Positions 1 to 9,502 are shown, numbered from the stretch's first letter. The stretch is 64,000 nt of DNA from Methylomonas sp. LL1 (GCF_015711015.1 NZ_CP064653.1:4216001-4280000), one strand, 5' to 3'. The notes: generated by a model from the sequence alone, not told the origin. Translations and numbers: made by a program.

Positions 1-3000
1 CCGGCCAGTACCGCGGTCACCACGCATGGCAATTACACCGATGCCTGGGTGCGAGACAACGTATACAGCATATTGGCGGCTTGGGGTTTGGCCTTGGCTT
101 CTCGGCGCGGCGGCTTGCGTCCGGATCGGACTTACGAACTGGAACAAAGCGTGGTCAAGCTGATGCGCGGGCTGTTGACGGCCATGATGCGGCAGGCCGA
201 CAAGGTGGAAAAATTCAAGCACAGCCAGGATCCGATGGACGCCTTGCATGCCAAATACGATACCCATTCAGGCGCGGTGGTGGTGGGCGATCACGAATGG
301 GGGCATCTACAGCTGGATGCCACTTCGCTGTTTTTACTGATGCTGGCGCAGATGACGGCCTCCGGGCTGCGCATCGTGTTTACGCTGGATGAAGTCAACT
401 TCGTGCAAAATCTGGTGCATTACATTAGCCGCACCTATCGCACCCCGGATTACGGCATCTGGGAACGTGGCAACAAAATGAATCACGGCGTCGCCGAGTT
501 GAATGCCAGTTCAATAGGTATGGCCAAGGCCGCGTTGGAAGCGATGGCCAATTTCAATTTGTTCGGCAAGGACGGCGGACAGGGTTCGATCATTCATGTG
601 GTCAGCGACGACATCGCCCGCACTCGCATCACATTGGAATCGTTGTTGCCGCGCGAGTCGATTTCCAAGGAAGTTGACGCGGCGGTGCTGAGTGTCACCG
701 GTTTTCCGGCGTTCGCGGTCGATAATCCGGCGTTGCGCGACAGGACCCAACGTTTGATCGTGGAAAAATTACAGGGCGGCTATGGTTGCAAACGCTTCTT
801 GCTGGACGGACATCAAACCGTGCTGGAAGACCATCAGCGCCTACATTACGAACCGCACGAGTTGAAACAATTTGCCGATATCGAATGCGAATGGCCGCTG
901 TTTTTCTGTTATCTGTTGTTGAATGATTTGTTCAATGGCAATAAATCCTCCGCGCTGGACTATAGGCGGAGATTGGAAGCGCTACGCGTCGAGGAAAACG
1001 GCCAATGGTTGCTGCCCGAACTTTACATCGTGCCGGCCGAGTCGGTGGCGGCGGAGAAAGCCAATCCGCATAGCCAGCAGCGGGTCGCCAACGAGAATAT
1101 TCCGTTGGTATGGGCGCAAAGTCTTTTCATTCTGGGATGTTTGTTGCAGGACGGCTTTATCGACCTGGACGACGTCGATCCGTTGGGGCGTTATCGCTCC
1201 GGCAAACTCAATCGGCAGTCCTGCGTGGAAATTGCATTATTGGCCGAGGATGAATCGGTGCGGGCCGATCTCAAGCGGCAGGCCATCCCGAGTCAGACCC
1301 GGGCCGAGATAGCGCCGATTCAAGTGCGCGACGCCAGCGAACTGGCGGCCGCTTACACCCAGGTCGGACGCAACGATCGCATCGGTTTGAGCGGGCGCCC
1401 ATTGCGGCAATTGCGGACATTGGCCACTTCCAAGTTGTATGTGCTGGCCGGCGAGCCTTTATTGTTCCTGCCGCAGTTCATGGACCAGAAGGGATTCTAT
1501 ATTGCGATGGACAATCAGTTGCTGATTCAGCGCTTGCGGCTGGAACTGGCTTATCTGGCGCGAAATTGGGACAAACCCGGTCAACCGCTGGTCGTGATCA
1601 ACATCAAACATAACATGCTGGCCGGAGAAGACCGGCAGGTGTTGCTGGAATTCATTCAGCAGTTGCAAACCGGCCATCTGAATGGTGTGCCGATTCGGTT
1701 GGGTTTGTTAAACAGTTTCCTGGAAAGCGCCTGCCGGGAAAAAATCGGCTATTTGCATGATTTCAACTTTTCCAAGGTGCAATGGCAGCGGCCGGAACGG
1801 CCGTTCGTCGGCTTATTGCCGGTCGGCGACGATACCCCGCAACCCTTGCACGGCCATTTGCTGGCCGAGTGGGAAAATGCCGACGACGATTGGTTGCTCC
1901 AGCAATTGCAATGCAATCCCAATTTACAGGCTCAATTGGAGCTTTTGACCTTGTTGGAGCAGCGCTACGGCCTGGAACACGATACCGGTTTGCGCACCGA
2001 TCAAGGTCTGATTTGCCGGGTGGGCGATTTGCTCGAAGAAGTCTACGGCCGAGCCGGCGATTTACATATTTGGCATATCGTGCGGCGCTGCGCCGGTTTG
2101 CTGGGTAAATACGACATCAACCTGGAGCAAGGCGCGACTGAAATTTTGGTGCGCCAGCATGGTTTGACGGTGGGACGTTCCTACAGCGGCAAAGCCACCT
2201 TACGCCGGCCGACCGATTCCTGGCAGATTCTGGATACTATTCGTAGCTTCAACCCCAATGACAGCAGCCAGCAAATTCTAATTCAGGAATTGATCATTTA
2301 CCTGGGGATGCTGATCAAGTCGAATCCTGAATTGTTTGCCGATATGCATACCATTCGGGTTGGGCATATTCTGCAACTGATCATTGCCCGGCAAAAGCGC
2401 TTGAGTAGTACATCGTTGGATGCGGCATTTAGCGATATTCTGGCCTTGCCGCCGCATCGCTTGGCGCAATTGGTGCGGGAAACTCTGGAAGACTACAGTA
2501 ACAGCGAAACGCAGTTGGGTCTGGTGGAAACCTTGCGCTACGACGGGGAACAGCATGATTTGGGGGGGGGGCGTTTCCCGGATAGCATGGATCCGAAACA
2601 CTTCGGCGGTGCCGATGATTGGTATGCCTGGCGTGAACAGCAAGGTAGCGTCGGCCGCGAGAACGAGGCGTTTTTTATCGGCGTTTGGGATTTGTTGCAT
2701 CACTGCAAGGGTCTGATGATAGGCGAGAAATACAACAGCAAGCGCCGGATCGACAGCGAGATTATGTTGGCGCAAATGACCGCCGGCGAACAAAGCTTTC
2801 GATTGCACATCAATCATGTGCTGAACAAGATCCAGGCGCCGGTTTATCGGCAATTGAGCGTGGAAGCCTTGCGGGCGTTGGCGTCCATCGTCCGCAACAA
2901 TCCTGAATTGTATATCGACGATACCCTGGTGACCGATATTCTGATCGGCCACGCCGTGCGCATCAGTTGGTTGCAGGCGCATCCGCAATACCGGGATCAT

Positions 3001-3114
3001 TACGAAGAATGCGTGTCGCTGGCCTGGCAAGCGTTTTATCAATTGCCGCCGCACGCCGCCGCTAACGGCATTCTCGATGCGCTGGTCTATTTACTCAATC
3101 ACAATCAACATTAA
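1..3114 (+). CDS. Phosphorylase-kinase alpha/beta-like (GH15-related) protein, 5' truncated
   Basis: The frame is open from base 1 (PASTAVTTHGNYTDAWVRDN...), so the gene begins upstream of the window; 1,037 residues are visible. A GTG at 49 lies inside the conserved DAWVRDNVYSILA motif and is not a credible start. The N-terminal half is an (alpha/alpha)6 glucoamylase-like domain. Motifs HLQLDATSLFLLMLAQMT, DYGIWERGNKMNHG and ELNASSIGMAKAALEAM match, from memory, the regulatory alpha/beta subunits of eukaryotic phosphorylase kinase; the long helical C-terminal half fits the same family. Function in bacteria is unproven. A role in sensing or hydrolysing alpha-glucan is suggested by glucokinase starting 11 bp downstream. 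A ten-G run at 2562-2571 encodes part of Leu-Gly-Gly-Gly without breaking the frame. Confidence 0.88.
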   Translation, partial: PASTAVTTHGNYTDAWVRDNVYSILAAWGLALASRRGGLRPDRTYELEQSVVKLMRGLLTAMMRQADKVEKFKHSQDPMDALHAKYDTHSGAVVVGDHEWGHLQLDATSLFLLMLAQMTASGLRIVFTLDEVNFVQNLVHYISRTYRTPDYGIWERGNKMNHGVAELNASSIGMAKAALEAMANFNLFGKDGGQGSIIHVVSDDIARTRITLESLLPRESISKEVDAAVLSVTGFPAFAVDNPALRDRTQRLIVEKLQGGYGCKRFLLDGHQTVLEDHQRLHYEPHELKQFADIECEWPLFFCYLLLNDLFNGNKSSALDYRRRLEALRVEENGQWLLPELYIVPAESVAAEKANPHSQQRVANENIPLVWAQSLFILGCLLQDGFIDLDDVDPLGRYRSGKLNRQSCVEIALLAEDESVRADLKRQAIPSQTRAEIAPIQVRDASELAAAYTQVGRNDRIGLSGRPLRQLRTLATSKLYVLAGEPLLFLPQFMDQKGFYIAMDNQLLIQRLRLELAYLARNWDKPGQPLVVINIKHNMLAGEDRQVLLEFIQQLQTGHLNGVPIRLGLLNSFLESACREKIGYLHDFNFSKVQWQRPERPFVGLLPVGDDTPQPLHGHLLAEWENADDDWLLQQLQCNPNLQAQLELLTLLEQRYGLEHDTGLRTDQGLICRVGDLLEEVYGRAGDLHIWHIVRRCAGLLGKYDINLEQGATEILVRQHGLTVGRSYSGKATLRRPTDSWQILDTIRSFNPNDSSQQILIQELIIYLGMLIKSNPELFADMHTIRVGHILQLIIARQKRLSSTSLDAAFSDILALPPHRLAQLVRETLEDYSNSETQLGLVETLRYDGEQHDLGGGRFPDSMDPKHFGGADDWYAWREQQGSVGRENEAFFIGVWDLLHHCKGLMIGEKYNSKRRIDSEIMLAQMTAGEQSFRLHINHVLNKIQAPVYRQLSVEALRALASIVRNNPELYIDDTLVTDILIGHAVRISWLQAHPQYRDHYEECVSLAWQAFYQLPPHAAANGILDALVYLLNHNQH

Positions 3115-3125
3115 ACGAGGTCGAG

Positions 3126-4118
3126 ATGATTCTTGCCGGCGACATTGGCGGTACCAAAACGGTTTTAGCTTTATTGGACAGGGGCGCCGATGGCCTGTTG
3201 ACCTGTGTGCGGGAGCAAACCTTCGCCAGCGGAGAATATGACAGTTTCGACGAGGTTCTGGCGCTGTTTTTGCCCGAGAATGCGAAGATAGCCGCGGCCT
3301 GCTTCGGCGTGGCCGGGCCGGTGGTCGATCAGCGCTGTTTTGCCACCAATCTCAGCTGGACTCTGGATGGCGAAGAGCTCAAGGTTCAACTGGGCACCGA
3401 GCGGGTCCGGTTACTGAACGATCTGGAAGCCATGGCGGTGGGCATGTTGTATCTGAATCCAGACGATTTTATCGAACTCAATCCCGATGCCGAGCCCCAG
3501 AGCGGCAATATCGCGGTGATTGCGGCCGGTACCGGTCTGGGCGAGGCGATTTTATATTGGGATGGCCGGCGGCATCATCCTATCGCCACTGAAGGCGGCC
3601 ACTGCTCGTTTGCGCCGCAAAACAGCCAGCAGGAGCAATTGCTGCGCTATTTGCGCGGTTTATACCCGCGGCATGTCAGTTGCGAACGGATTTTGTCCGG
3701 CATTGGTTTCAGCAATCTTTACGATTTTTTGCTGGAAAACCAGTTTGCTCCGGCTTGTCCGGCCGTACCCAGCGCCGCTGAATCCAGTCATGGTAGTGGT
3801 GTCGATCGTAACGCGGTGATTTCGCGCTTGGGCATTGAGGGCGAGGACGCCTTGTGCGTAGAAGTGGTGCGCTTATTCGTGGAAATTTACGCCGCTGAAG
3901 CCAGTAATCTGGTGTTGAAAGCCTTTGCCACCGGCGGCGTGTTCATCGGTGGTGGGATTGGCCCTAAGATTCGTTCCGCGATGGAAAACGGCGCTTTCAT
4001 GCAGGCATTTAGCGCCAAGGGGCGCTTTCAGCCCCTACTGGGCAAGATGTCGGTGAAACTGGCCTTGAATCAAAGAACCCCGCTGATCGGGGCCATGCAT
4101 TATTATTCGGCGGATTAA
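3126..4118 (+). CDS. glk: Glucokinase
   Basis: A 330-residue cytoplasmic ROK/hexokinase-fold kinase that phosphorylates glucose to glucose 6-phosphate using ATP. The N-terminal phosphate-binding motif DIGGTKT is at residues 6-12, the NDLEAMAVG segment carries the catalytic aspartate, and AAGTGLGEA is the second nucleotide/sugar loop. GGVFIGGGIGPKI near residue 275 is the adenosine motif. Length is close to E. coli Glk (321 aa). The ATG follows a purine-rich GAGGTCGAG site and lies 11 bp after the phosphorylase-kinase-like gene, so the two are probably co-transcribed. Together they suggest channelling of glucose released from storage glucan into glycolysis; that link is inference. Confidence 0.93.
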   Translation: MILAGDIGGTKTVLALLDRGADGLLTCVREQTFASGEYDSFDEVLALFLPENAKIAAACFGVAGPVVDQRCFATNLSWTLDGEELKVQLGTERVRLLNDLEAMAVGMLYLNPDDFIELNPDAEPQSGNIAVIAAGTGLGEAILYWDGRRHHPIATEGGHCSFAPQNSQQEQLLRYLRGLYPRHVSCERILSGIGFSNLYDFLLENQFAPACPAVPSAAESSHGSGVDRNAVISRLGIEGEDALCVEVVRLFVEIYAAEASNLVLKAFATGGVFIGGGIGPKIRSAMENGAFMQAFSAKGRFQPLLGKMSVKLALNQRTPLIGAMHYYSAD

Positions 4119-4161
4119 GGTCTTTGACAAAGTTTGTACCCATTGTTGATGCCAAAACTAT

Positions 4162-4193
4162 CGTTGGCTCAGCATAAGCCCGCTCAGCCAACG
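4162..4193. repeat. Intergenic inverted repeat, dispersed family copy 1
   Basis: Arms CGTTGGCT (4162-4169) and AGCCAACG (4186-4193) are perfectly complementary around a 16-nt loop. The internal text GCTCAGCATAAGCCCGCTC recurs in variant form at 12700-12721 (19 of 22 positions over the longer match). It sits between the convergent glk and the periplasmic-protein gene, so it could also act as a weak two-way terminator, although no T tract follows. Confidence 0.6.
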
Positions 4194-4240
4194 GCAGCGT
4201 TGAGGGATCGGCTAAATTACCTAACCCTGGGATAGTCTAG

Positions 4241-5332
4241 TTAACTCTGCCCAGCCTTATGGCTGATATAGCTGCGGGCTATTTTGCGCAAGCCGTTGGC
4301 CGAAATTTCCAGGCCGAATGGCGATCCGATCGATTCCAGTTCGTACATCAAATCGGTGGCGGCGATCAGGGTCAGGTAGCGTAATCCTTCCGCTCCCGGC
4401 AGTTGTTTCGATACGGTGCGCAATAACGGCGCCAATTCATCCCAAGATTCGTTTATGAAGGCCCGCACCGGATCGCTGCCTTCGGCATGGTCGGTGGTCA
4501 AGCCTTGCTCAAAGGCGGCGCCGGCTTTATGTAAAACGGACAATAAAGTGTCGCGGCTGTTCGCCAAATCGCCTTCCAGCGGAGCTTGGGTGATGGCTTT
4601 GTCCAGAGATGCCTGCCATTCCTGCCAGACCGCTTGCCATTGTTGCAGTTCGCTGTCGCTGAATGTCGCCGCCGGTTGTATGTTGGCAGCTTTTACATTG
4701 GCGTTAAAGCCCAGGTTCAACATGATGTTTTTGGCGTCGGCCTTGACGCTGTTAAACCGTAGGCTGTTGACCGAGTCGTGCAGTTGTTCGCTGTCTTCGG
4801 CCGGCACGTAAGGCAGCAGGGTTTTGACGATGTCGTCGCGCGATTCGTTCAGGTCGATTTTAAATTCGGCCAACTTGGGGGCGACCACCTTCTGCAGTAA
4901 CTCTTGCAGTTGGTTGATGTTGAGTTGTTGGCCATTGCTATCGAAGGCGCTGGTGTTGGTGACCGGAAAACTCAGCACGTTGCCGGTTTTATCCAGCGTG
5001 GGTTTTTGCAGCGTTTCTAAAATACCCTTCCATTTCACCAGCGTCATGCACTTGCCGCCCATCTTGGCGCCAAATTGCGCATGCACGTTGTTATCGATCT
5101 TCACTTGTCCATCGACACCGGTGATTTGCGGGTTGGATAAATCCAGGAAACTGCAATCCTTACCATCCTTCCACAAACGGGCGGTTTGACCTTCACCGGT
5201 AAACAATTGGGTGACCAGTACGTTGCGAATCAAACGGTAATCCATCGGTACCGGCACGTCGATTTCGCGGGCAAAACCGGTGGTGGACAGCAACAGGCTG
5301 GCGCTAATTAGCAGGGGGCGCAATAGACTCAT
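4241..5332 (-). CDS. Secreted periplasmic protein of unknown function
   Basis: A 363-residue protein with a clear Sec signal peptide: MSLLRP, a hydrophobic Leu/Ser stretch, then a TTGFA cleavage site after about residue 21. The mature part is mostly helical, with two cysteines (CSFLDL and KCMTL segments) that could form a disulfide in the periplasm. I see no transmembrane segment after the signal and recognise no catalytic motif or named family. It starts 3 bp after the nadE stop and is probably the last gene of the sucC-sucD-DUF4160-DUF2442-nadE run. Function unknown. Confidence 0.8.
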   Translation of the reverse strand: MSLLRPLLISASLLLSTTGFAREIDVPVPMDYRLIRNVLVTQLFTGEGQTARLWKDGKDCSFLDLSNPQITGVDGQVKIDNNVHAQFGAKMGGKCMTLVKWKGILETLQKPTLDKTGNVLSFPVTNTSAFDSNGQQLNINQLQELLQKVVAPKLAEFKIDLNESRDDIVKTLLPYVPAEDSEQLHDSVNSLRFNSVKADAKNIMLNLGFNANVKAANIQPAATFSDSELQQWQAVWQEWQASLDKAITQAPLEGDLANSRDTLLSVLHKAGAAFEQGLTTDHAEGSDPVRAFINESWDELAPLLRTVSKQLPGAEGLRYLTLIAATDLMYELESIGSPFGLEISANGLRKIARSYISHKAGQS

Positions 5333-5335
5333 GAT

Positions 5336-6961
5336 TTATTCCTCAACAAGGGTGGCTACGCCGCGATAAGCCGATGAAATCGGATAACGGCGGTCGCGGC
5401 CGAAGGCTCTAGGGGTAATGCGGATGCCGGGTGGCGACTGCCGGCGTTTGTATTCGTTGCGGTCGACCAGGCTGATCGCGCGTTGCACCGCCGCCAGCGG
5501 ATAGCCCAGCGCGACGATTTCTGAGGCGGATTTATCTTGTTCGATGTACAACGCCAGGATCGGGTCCAGCACCGCGTAGGGCGGCAACGAATCTTCGTCC
5601 TTTTGATCGGGCGCAAGTTCCGCCGACGGCGGGCGAGTGATGACGCGCTCGGGAATGACCGGAGAAATCGTATTGCGATATTCGGCCAATCTATAAACCA
5701 GTAATTTCGACACGTCCTTAAGCGGAGCGAAGCCGCCGGCCATGTCGCCGTAAAGGGTGGCATAGCCGACGCTCATCTCGCTTTTATTGCCGGTGGTCAA
5801 CAGCAGTTTGCCCTGCTTGTTGGACAGCGCCATCAGCAGTACGCCCCGGCAGCGGGCCTGGATGTTTTCTTCGGTCGTATCCCTGTTCGAACCCGCGAAC
5901 AGCGGTGCCAGCATCTGGTTGAAGGCATTTACGGCCGGTTCGATCGGCAGAATATGGTAGTTGACGCCCAAGGCTTCGGCTTCCAGCTTGGCGTCTTGGT
6001 TGCTCATGTCCTGGGTATAACGCGACGGCATCAACACGGCTTCGACTTTATCCGCGCCAAGGGCGTCGACCGCCAAGGCCAGTACTAGCGCGGAATCGAT
6101 GCCGCCGGACAGGCCCAAAATCGCGCCTTGAAAACCGTTTTTAAGGACATAGTCTTTAATACCCAACACCAGCGCCTTGTATTCGCTGATCACCGGTTGA
6201 TACAACGGGGCAATTTCGGTCTTGCGTGGGACTTTATCCATAAATTCGACCAGGCTGATTTGTTCTTCAAATTCCGGGGCGCGGAATACGATCTCCCCCT
6301 GTTGATCGGCGACGAAGGAGGCACCATCGAAAATCAGCTCGTCCTGGCCGCCGATTTGATTGACGTAGACCAACGGCACGCCGGCCGCCTTGATTTGGGC
6401 GCAAATAATGTCTTCCCGTTGCTGCATCTTGCCGGCGTGAAACGGCGAGGCATTCAAGGCCAGGATGAGGTCTGCTCCGTCCGCGCGGTTTTTGGCAATG
6501 ATGCCGGTTTGCCAGATGTCTTCGCAAACCGTTAATGCCAGCCGGGTGTTTTTGACGCTGAAGATGCAAGTCTGCTGGCCGGCCGTGAAATAGCGCTGCT
6601 CGTCGAACACGCCATAATTGGGCAGGGCGATCTTGTGGTATTCGGCGATCACTTGGCCGTTATGCAATACCACGGCCGCGTTATAAAGCTGTTTACCTTG
6701 CCGCTGGGGATAGCCGATGACTAAGTCTATGCCGTGCGATTGCCCGGCAATCTGCTCAACCGCTTGTTGGGTTTGTTGAATGAAATCATCCCGCAGCAAC
6801 AAGTCTTCCGGCGGATAGCCGGTGACACACAGTTCCGGAAATACGATCAGGTCGGCCTGTTGCTGCCTGGCCTGTTCAGCCGTCGCGATGATCTTGGCGC
6901 TGTTGGCCTTGATGTCGGCAACGCTGAAATTGAGTTGGGCGAGGGCGATTTTTAACGACAT
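5336..6961 (-). CDS. nadE: Glutamine-dependent NAD+ synthetase
   Basis: A 541-residue two-domain enzyme that amidates nicotinic acid adenine dinucleotide to NAD+ with ATP, taking ammonia from glutamine. Residues 1 to about 250 form the nitrilase-type glutaminase with triad Glu43 (FPEL), Lys110 and Cys146 (VCEDIW). The C-terminal synthetase has the PP-loop SGGIDS at 285-290 and the later TGNKSE and GDMAGGFAPLKDV motifs. This is the shorter proteobacterial glutamine-dependent form rather than the ammonia-only enzyme. It lies 21 bp downstream of the DUF2442 gene and 3 bp upstream of the secreted protein gene. The ribosome-binding site is weak. Confidence 0.95.
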   Translation of the reverse strand: MSLKIALAQLNFSVADIKANSAKIIATAEQARQQQADLIVFPELCVTGYPPEDLLLRDDFIQQTQQAVEQIAGQSHGIDLVIGYPQRQGKQLYNAAVVLHNGQVIAEYHKIALPNYGVFDEQRYFTAGQQTCIFSVKNTRLALTVCEDIWQTGIIAKNRADGADLILALNASPFHAGKMQQREDIICAQIKAAGVPLVYVNQIGGQDELIFDGASFVADQQGEIVFRAPEFEEQISLVEFMDKVPRKTEIAPLYQPVISEYKALVLGIKDYVLKNGFQGAILGLSGGIDSALVLALAVDALGADKVEAVLMPSRYTQDMSNQDAKLEAEALGVNYHILPIEPAVNAFNQMLAPLFAGSNRDTTEENIQARCRGVLLMALSNKQGKLLLTTGNKSEMSVGYATLYGDMAGGFAPLKDVSKLLVYRLAEYRNTISPVIPERVITRPPSAELAPDQKDEDSLPPYAVLDPILALYIEQDKSASEIVALGYPLAAVQRAISLVDRNEYKRRQSPPGIRITPRAFGRDRRYPISSAYRGVATLVEE

Positions 6962-6982
6962 GTTAGAAAAGGTTTTGCAAGG

Positions 6983-7228
6983 TTATGCTGCTATTTGGTG
7001 ATGAACACCTATCAACATGCTTTCGATGCTCAGATGATAATCCAGTGCCGGCCATTCAATGCCGGTTGCGCCACAGATGAAATGATAATTGAAACGGTCG
7101 CGTTCGTCGGCCGTCAGCAGTTCTTGGTACCAATCCAGCGGTGTCGAAATGATGCGGCCATCAGCTAACTCGACATGCAAATATTGGTTGTCTATGCGTA
7201 CCGCTTTACCGCTTGCTAAAATATTCAT
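6983..7228 (-). CDS. DUF2442 family small protein
   Basis: An 81-residue soluble protein with the features of DUF2442: short beta strands around ADGRIISTPLDWYQELLTA, and a helical C-terminus containing WPALDYHLSIESML. Its ATG lies inside the end of the upstream DUF4160 gene (23-nt overlap, 7206-7228), which indicates translational coupling. DUF4160 and DUF2442 genes commonly occur as adjacent pairs in bacteria and have been suspected of being toxin-antitoxin-like, but I know of no established biochemical function. The pair is inserted in an otherwise metabolic operon. Confidence 0.8.
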   Translation of the reverse strand: MNILASGKAVRIDNQYLHVELADGRIISTPLDWYQELLTADERDRFNYHFICGATGIEWPALDYHLSIESMLIGVHHQIAA

Positions 7229-7439
7229 TCCAGGCCTCCAAAAATGTTTGACGATGGGTTTGGGTGAGGTCCAATGCCTGCTTCAAATCTTTAGGTTTAA
7301 ATGTATTGCGAGCCACTTTCAAGGTTGCCAATTCAATTTTTGCATATTCATCACCTTTGCTGATGTGAATATGCATGGGTTCGTGTTCGTTAGCGTAAAA
7401 GAAAAACTTGAAGCCATTTAAATTCAGCAGGGTAGGCAT
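7206..7439 (-). CDS. DUF4160 family small protein
   Basis: A 77-residue protein with the DUF4160 signature: an N-terminal strand GFKFFFYANEH followed by EPMHIHISKGDEYAKIEL and a helical tail ending FLEAWNEYFSKR. The conserved HEPMHIH histidines could bind metal or be catalytic; that is inference. It is the first gene of the overlapping DUF4160-DUF2442 pair and starts 9 bp after the sucD stop. Likely a small partner module, possibly toxin-antitoxin-like; no function is proven. Confidence 0.8.
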   Translation of the reverse strand: MPTLLNLNGFKFFFYANEHEPMHIHISKGDEYAKIELATLKVARNTFKPKDLKQALDLTQTHRQTFLEAWNEYFSKR

Positions 7440-7448
7440 GTCGGAGGC

Positions 7449-8315
7449 TTAAAAACATTGCCGCATTGCCACCCCAATATCGGACGGAGAACTGACCATG
7501 TTGATGCCGGCCGATTTCATCGCCGCAATCTTGCCCGCCGCGGTACCGGTACCGCCAGTGACGATGGCGCCGGCATGGCCCATGCGCTTGCCAGGCGGCG
7601 CGGTTTGGCCGGCAATATAGCCGACCACCGGTTTTGTGACATGGGCCTTGATGAATTCGGCCGCCCGTTCCTCGTCGCTGCCGCCGATTTCGCCGACCAT
7701 GACGATGCCGTGGGTGTCCGGGTCGCCCTGGAAGCGGGCCAAAACATCAATGAAAGTCATGCCATGAATCGGGTCACCGCCGATGCCGACGCAGGTGCTT
7801 TGACCCAGGCCCTCGCGGGTGGTTTGATGCACGGCTTCGTAAGTCAAGGTACCGGAGCGGGAGACGATACCGATCTTGCCGGACAGGTGGATATGGCCGG
7901 GCATGATGCCGATTTTGCATTGGTCGGGCGTGATCACGCCGGGGCAGTTGGGGCCGACCAGCAACGCCTTGGTGCCTTGCATCGCCGCTTTGACTTTGAG
8001 CATTTGTAGTACCGGAATGCCCTCGGTGATGCAGACAATCAGTTCAATGCCGGCAGCGACCGCTTCCAGGATGGCGTCGGCGGCGAAAAATGGCGGCACG
8101 TAAATCATCGACGCTGTGGCGCCGGTGGTGTTGACGGCTTGTTCGACGGTGTCGAATACCGGCAAGTCCAGATGTTTGGAGCCGCCGCGCCCGGGCGTGA
8201 CGCCGCCGACTAGTAGCGTGCCGTAGGCCAGGGCCTGTTCGGAATGGAAAGTGCCTTGTTTGCCGGTGAAGCCTTGGCATAGCACTTTGGTGGTTTTATC
8301 GATCAAAATACTCAT
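7449..8315 (-). CDS. sucD: Succinyl-CoA synthetase alpha subunit
   Basis: A 288-residue subunit (E. coli 289) of the TCA-cycle ligase that interconverts succinyl-CoA and succinate with nucleotide triphosphate synthesis. The N-terminal CoA-binding Rossmann domain carries [20 protein letters not shown] and [11 protein letters not shown] are family signatures. The phosphorylated histidine is His247 in RMGHAGAIV. The start overlaps the sucC stop by 4 bp (8312-8315), giving coupled expression. Malate-CoA ligase (mtkB) is a close paralogue used in the serine cycle of some methylotrophs. The sequence looks like ordinary SucD, but separating the two needs a phylogeny. Confidence 0.93.
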   Translation of the reverse strand: MSILIDKTTKVLCQGFTGKQGTFHSEQALAYGTLLVGGVTPGRGGSKHLDLPVFDTVEQAVNTTGATASMIYVPPFFAADAILEAVAAGIELIVCITEGIPVLQMLKVKAAMQGTKALLVGPNCPGVITPDQCKIGIMPGHIHLSGKIGIVSRSGTLTYEAVHQTTREGLGQSTCVGIGGDPIHGMTFIDVLARFQGDPDTHGIVMVGEIGGSDEERAAEFIKAHVTKPVVGYIAGQTAPPGKRMGHAGAIVTGGTGTAAGKIAAMKSAGINMVSSPSDIGVAMRQCF

Positions 8316-9481
8316 GCGATGGCCTCCGCCAATTTAACCGCCTGTTCGGCGGCGCTGTTCAAGTCTTCGGCGGCTACTAGGCCCAAACCGGCGTTTTTCA
8401 ACATCGCCAGACCTTGTTCGACGTTGGTGCCTTCCAGGCGAACGACCACCGGTATCGTCAGATGCATTTCCTCGACGGCTGCGAGGATGCCGGCGGCGAT
8501 TACGTCGCATTTGACGATGCCGCCGAAGATGTTGACCAGCACGGCTTTGACGCTGCCGTCGGACAGAATCAGTTTGAAAGCTTCCTTGACTTTATCTTTA
8601 TTGGTGCCGCCGCCGACGTCTAAAAAGTTGGCCGGCGCGCCGCCTTTAAGTTTGACCATGTCCATGGTCGCCATCGCCAGACCGGCGCCGTTAACCATGC
8701 AGCCGATGTTACCACCCAGCGTGATGTAGTTGAGGTCGAATTGCTTGGCTTCGGCTTCCTTGGCGTCTTCCTGCGAGGCATCGCGCATCGCTGCAATGTC
8801 GGGATGCAGCGCCAGGGCGTTGTCGTCGAAATTGATTTTGGCGTCCAGCGCGACCAGATTGCCTTCCTCGGTGGCTATCAACGGATTGATTTCGATTTGG
8901 CTGCAATCCTTGGCCCAAAACAATTCATACATGCCTGTCATGATAGCCTGTAGTTGGCCTTGTTGTTCTTTATTCAACAGCAGTGCCGCCGCGACCTGAC
9001 GGCAATGGTAGGACTGTAAACCGGCGGCGGGATGTACGGTTACCCGGATGATTTTCTCCGGCGTTTCGGCGGCCACCGCTTCGATGTCCATGCCGCCCGC
9101 GGCGGACGCGATGAAGACCAGTCGTTCGCTGTCTCGGTCTATCAGCAAGCTTAGATAAAACTCGGTTTTGATCGCGGAAGCCTGTTCAATCCAGACGCAA
9201 TTGACCGGCAGGCCGTTGGCATCGGTTTGATGGGTTACCAACCGGCTGCCTAGCATGGTGCCGGCATAGTCGGCTACTTCCCTTGGATTGTGGGCGAGTT
9301 TGACGCCGCCGGCCTTGCCGCGGGCACCGGCATGGATTTGGGCCTTGACCACCCAGGACGAAGATGCCAGCGATTGCGCCACATGTTGTGCTTGCTCGCT
9401 GGTATCGGCCACGCCACCTTGCGGTACCGGGATCGAGAACGCGCGAAACAGTTGTTTGGCCTGGTATTCATGAATGTTCAT
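8312..9481 (-). CDS. sucC: Succinyl-CoA synthetase beta subunit
   Basis: A 389-residue ATP-grasp subunit (E. coli 388) that binds nucleotide and succinate and pairs with SucD. The start [12 protein letters not shown] is the family hallmark. [12 protein letters not shown] forms the glycine-rich nucleotide loop, EINPL the metal-binding segment, and NFLDVGGGT and [14 protein letters not shown] the CoA-ligase domain. It is the first gene of the minus-strand run toward nadE and is divergent from pilS across 86 bp. The related malate thiokinase subunit MtkA cannot be fully excluded by eye, but the similarity to SucC is strong. Confidence 0.93.
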   Translation of the reverse strand: MNIHEYQAKQLFRAFSIPVPQGGVADTSEQAQHVAQSLASSSWVVKAQIHAGARGKAGGVKLAHNPREVADYAGTMLGSRLVTHQTDANGLPVNCVWIEQASAIKTEFYLSLLIDRDSERLVFIASAAGGMDIEAVAAETPEKIIRVTVHPAAGLQSYHCRQVAAALLLNKEQQGQLQAIMTGMYELFWAKDCSQIEINPLIATEEGNLVALDAKINFDDNALALHPDIAAMRDASQEDAKEAEAKQFDLNYITLGGNIGCMVNGAGLAMATMDMVKLKGGAPANFLDVGGGTNKDKVKEAFKLILSDGSVKAVLVNIFGGIVKCDVIAAGILAAVEEMHLTIPVVVRLEGTNVEQGLAMLKNAGLGLVAAEDLNSAAEQAVKLAEAIA

Positions 9482-9502
9482 TTTGGCTCCGCGGAAATGG
9501 CT

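Noticed and set aside
2562-2571. Frameshift at the ten-G run
   Set aside because: The reading frame and the similarity continue intact on both sides, so the gene is not broken in this sequence.
2278-3054. A 258-codon open frame antisense to the phosphorylase-kinase-like gene
   Set aside because: Shadow of a conserved coding region, with no domain or upstream signal.
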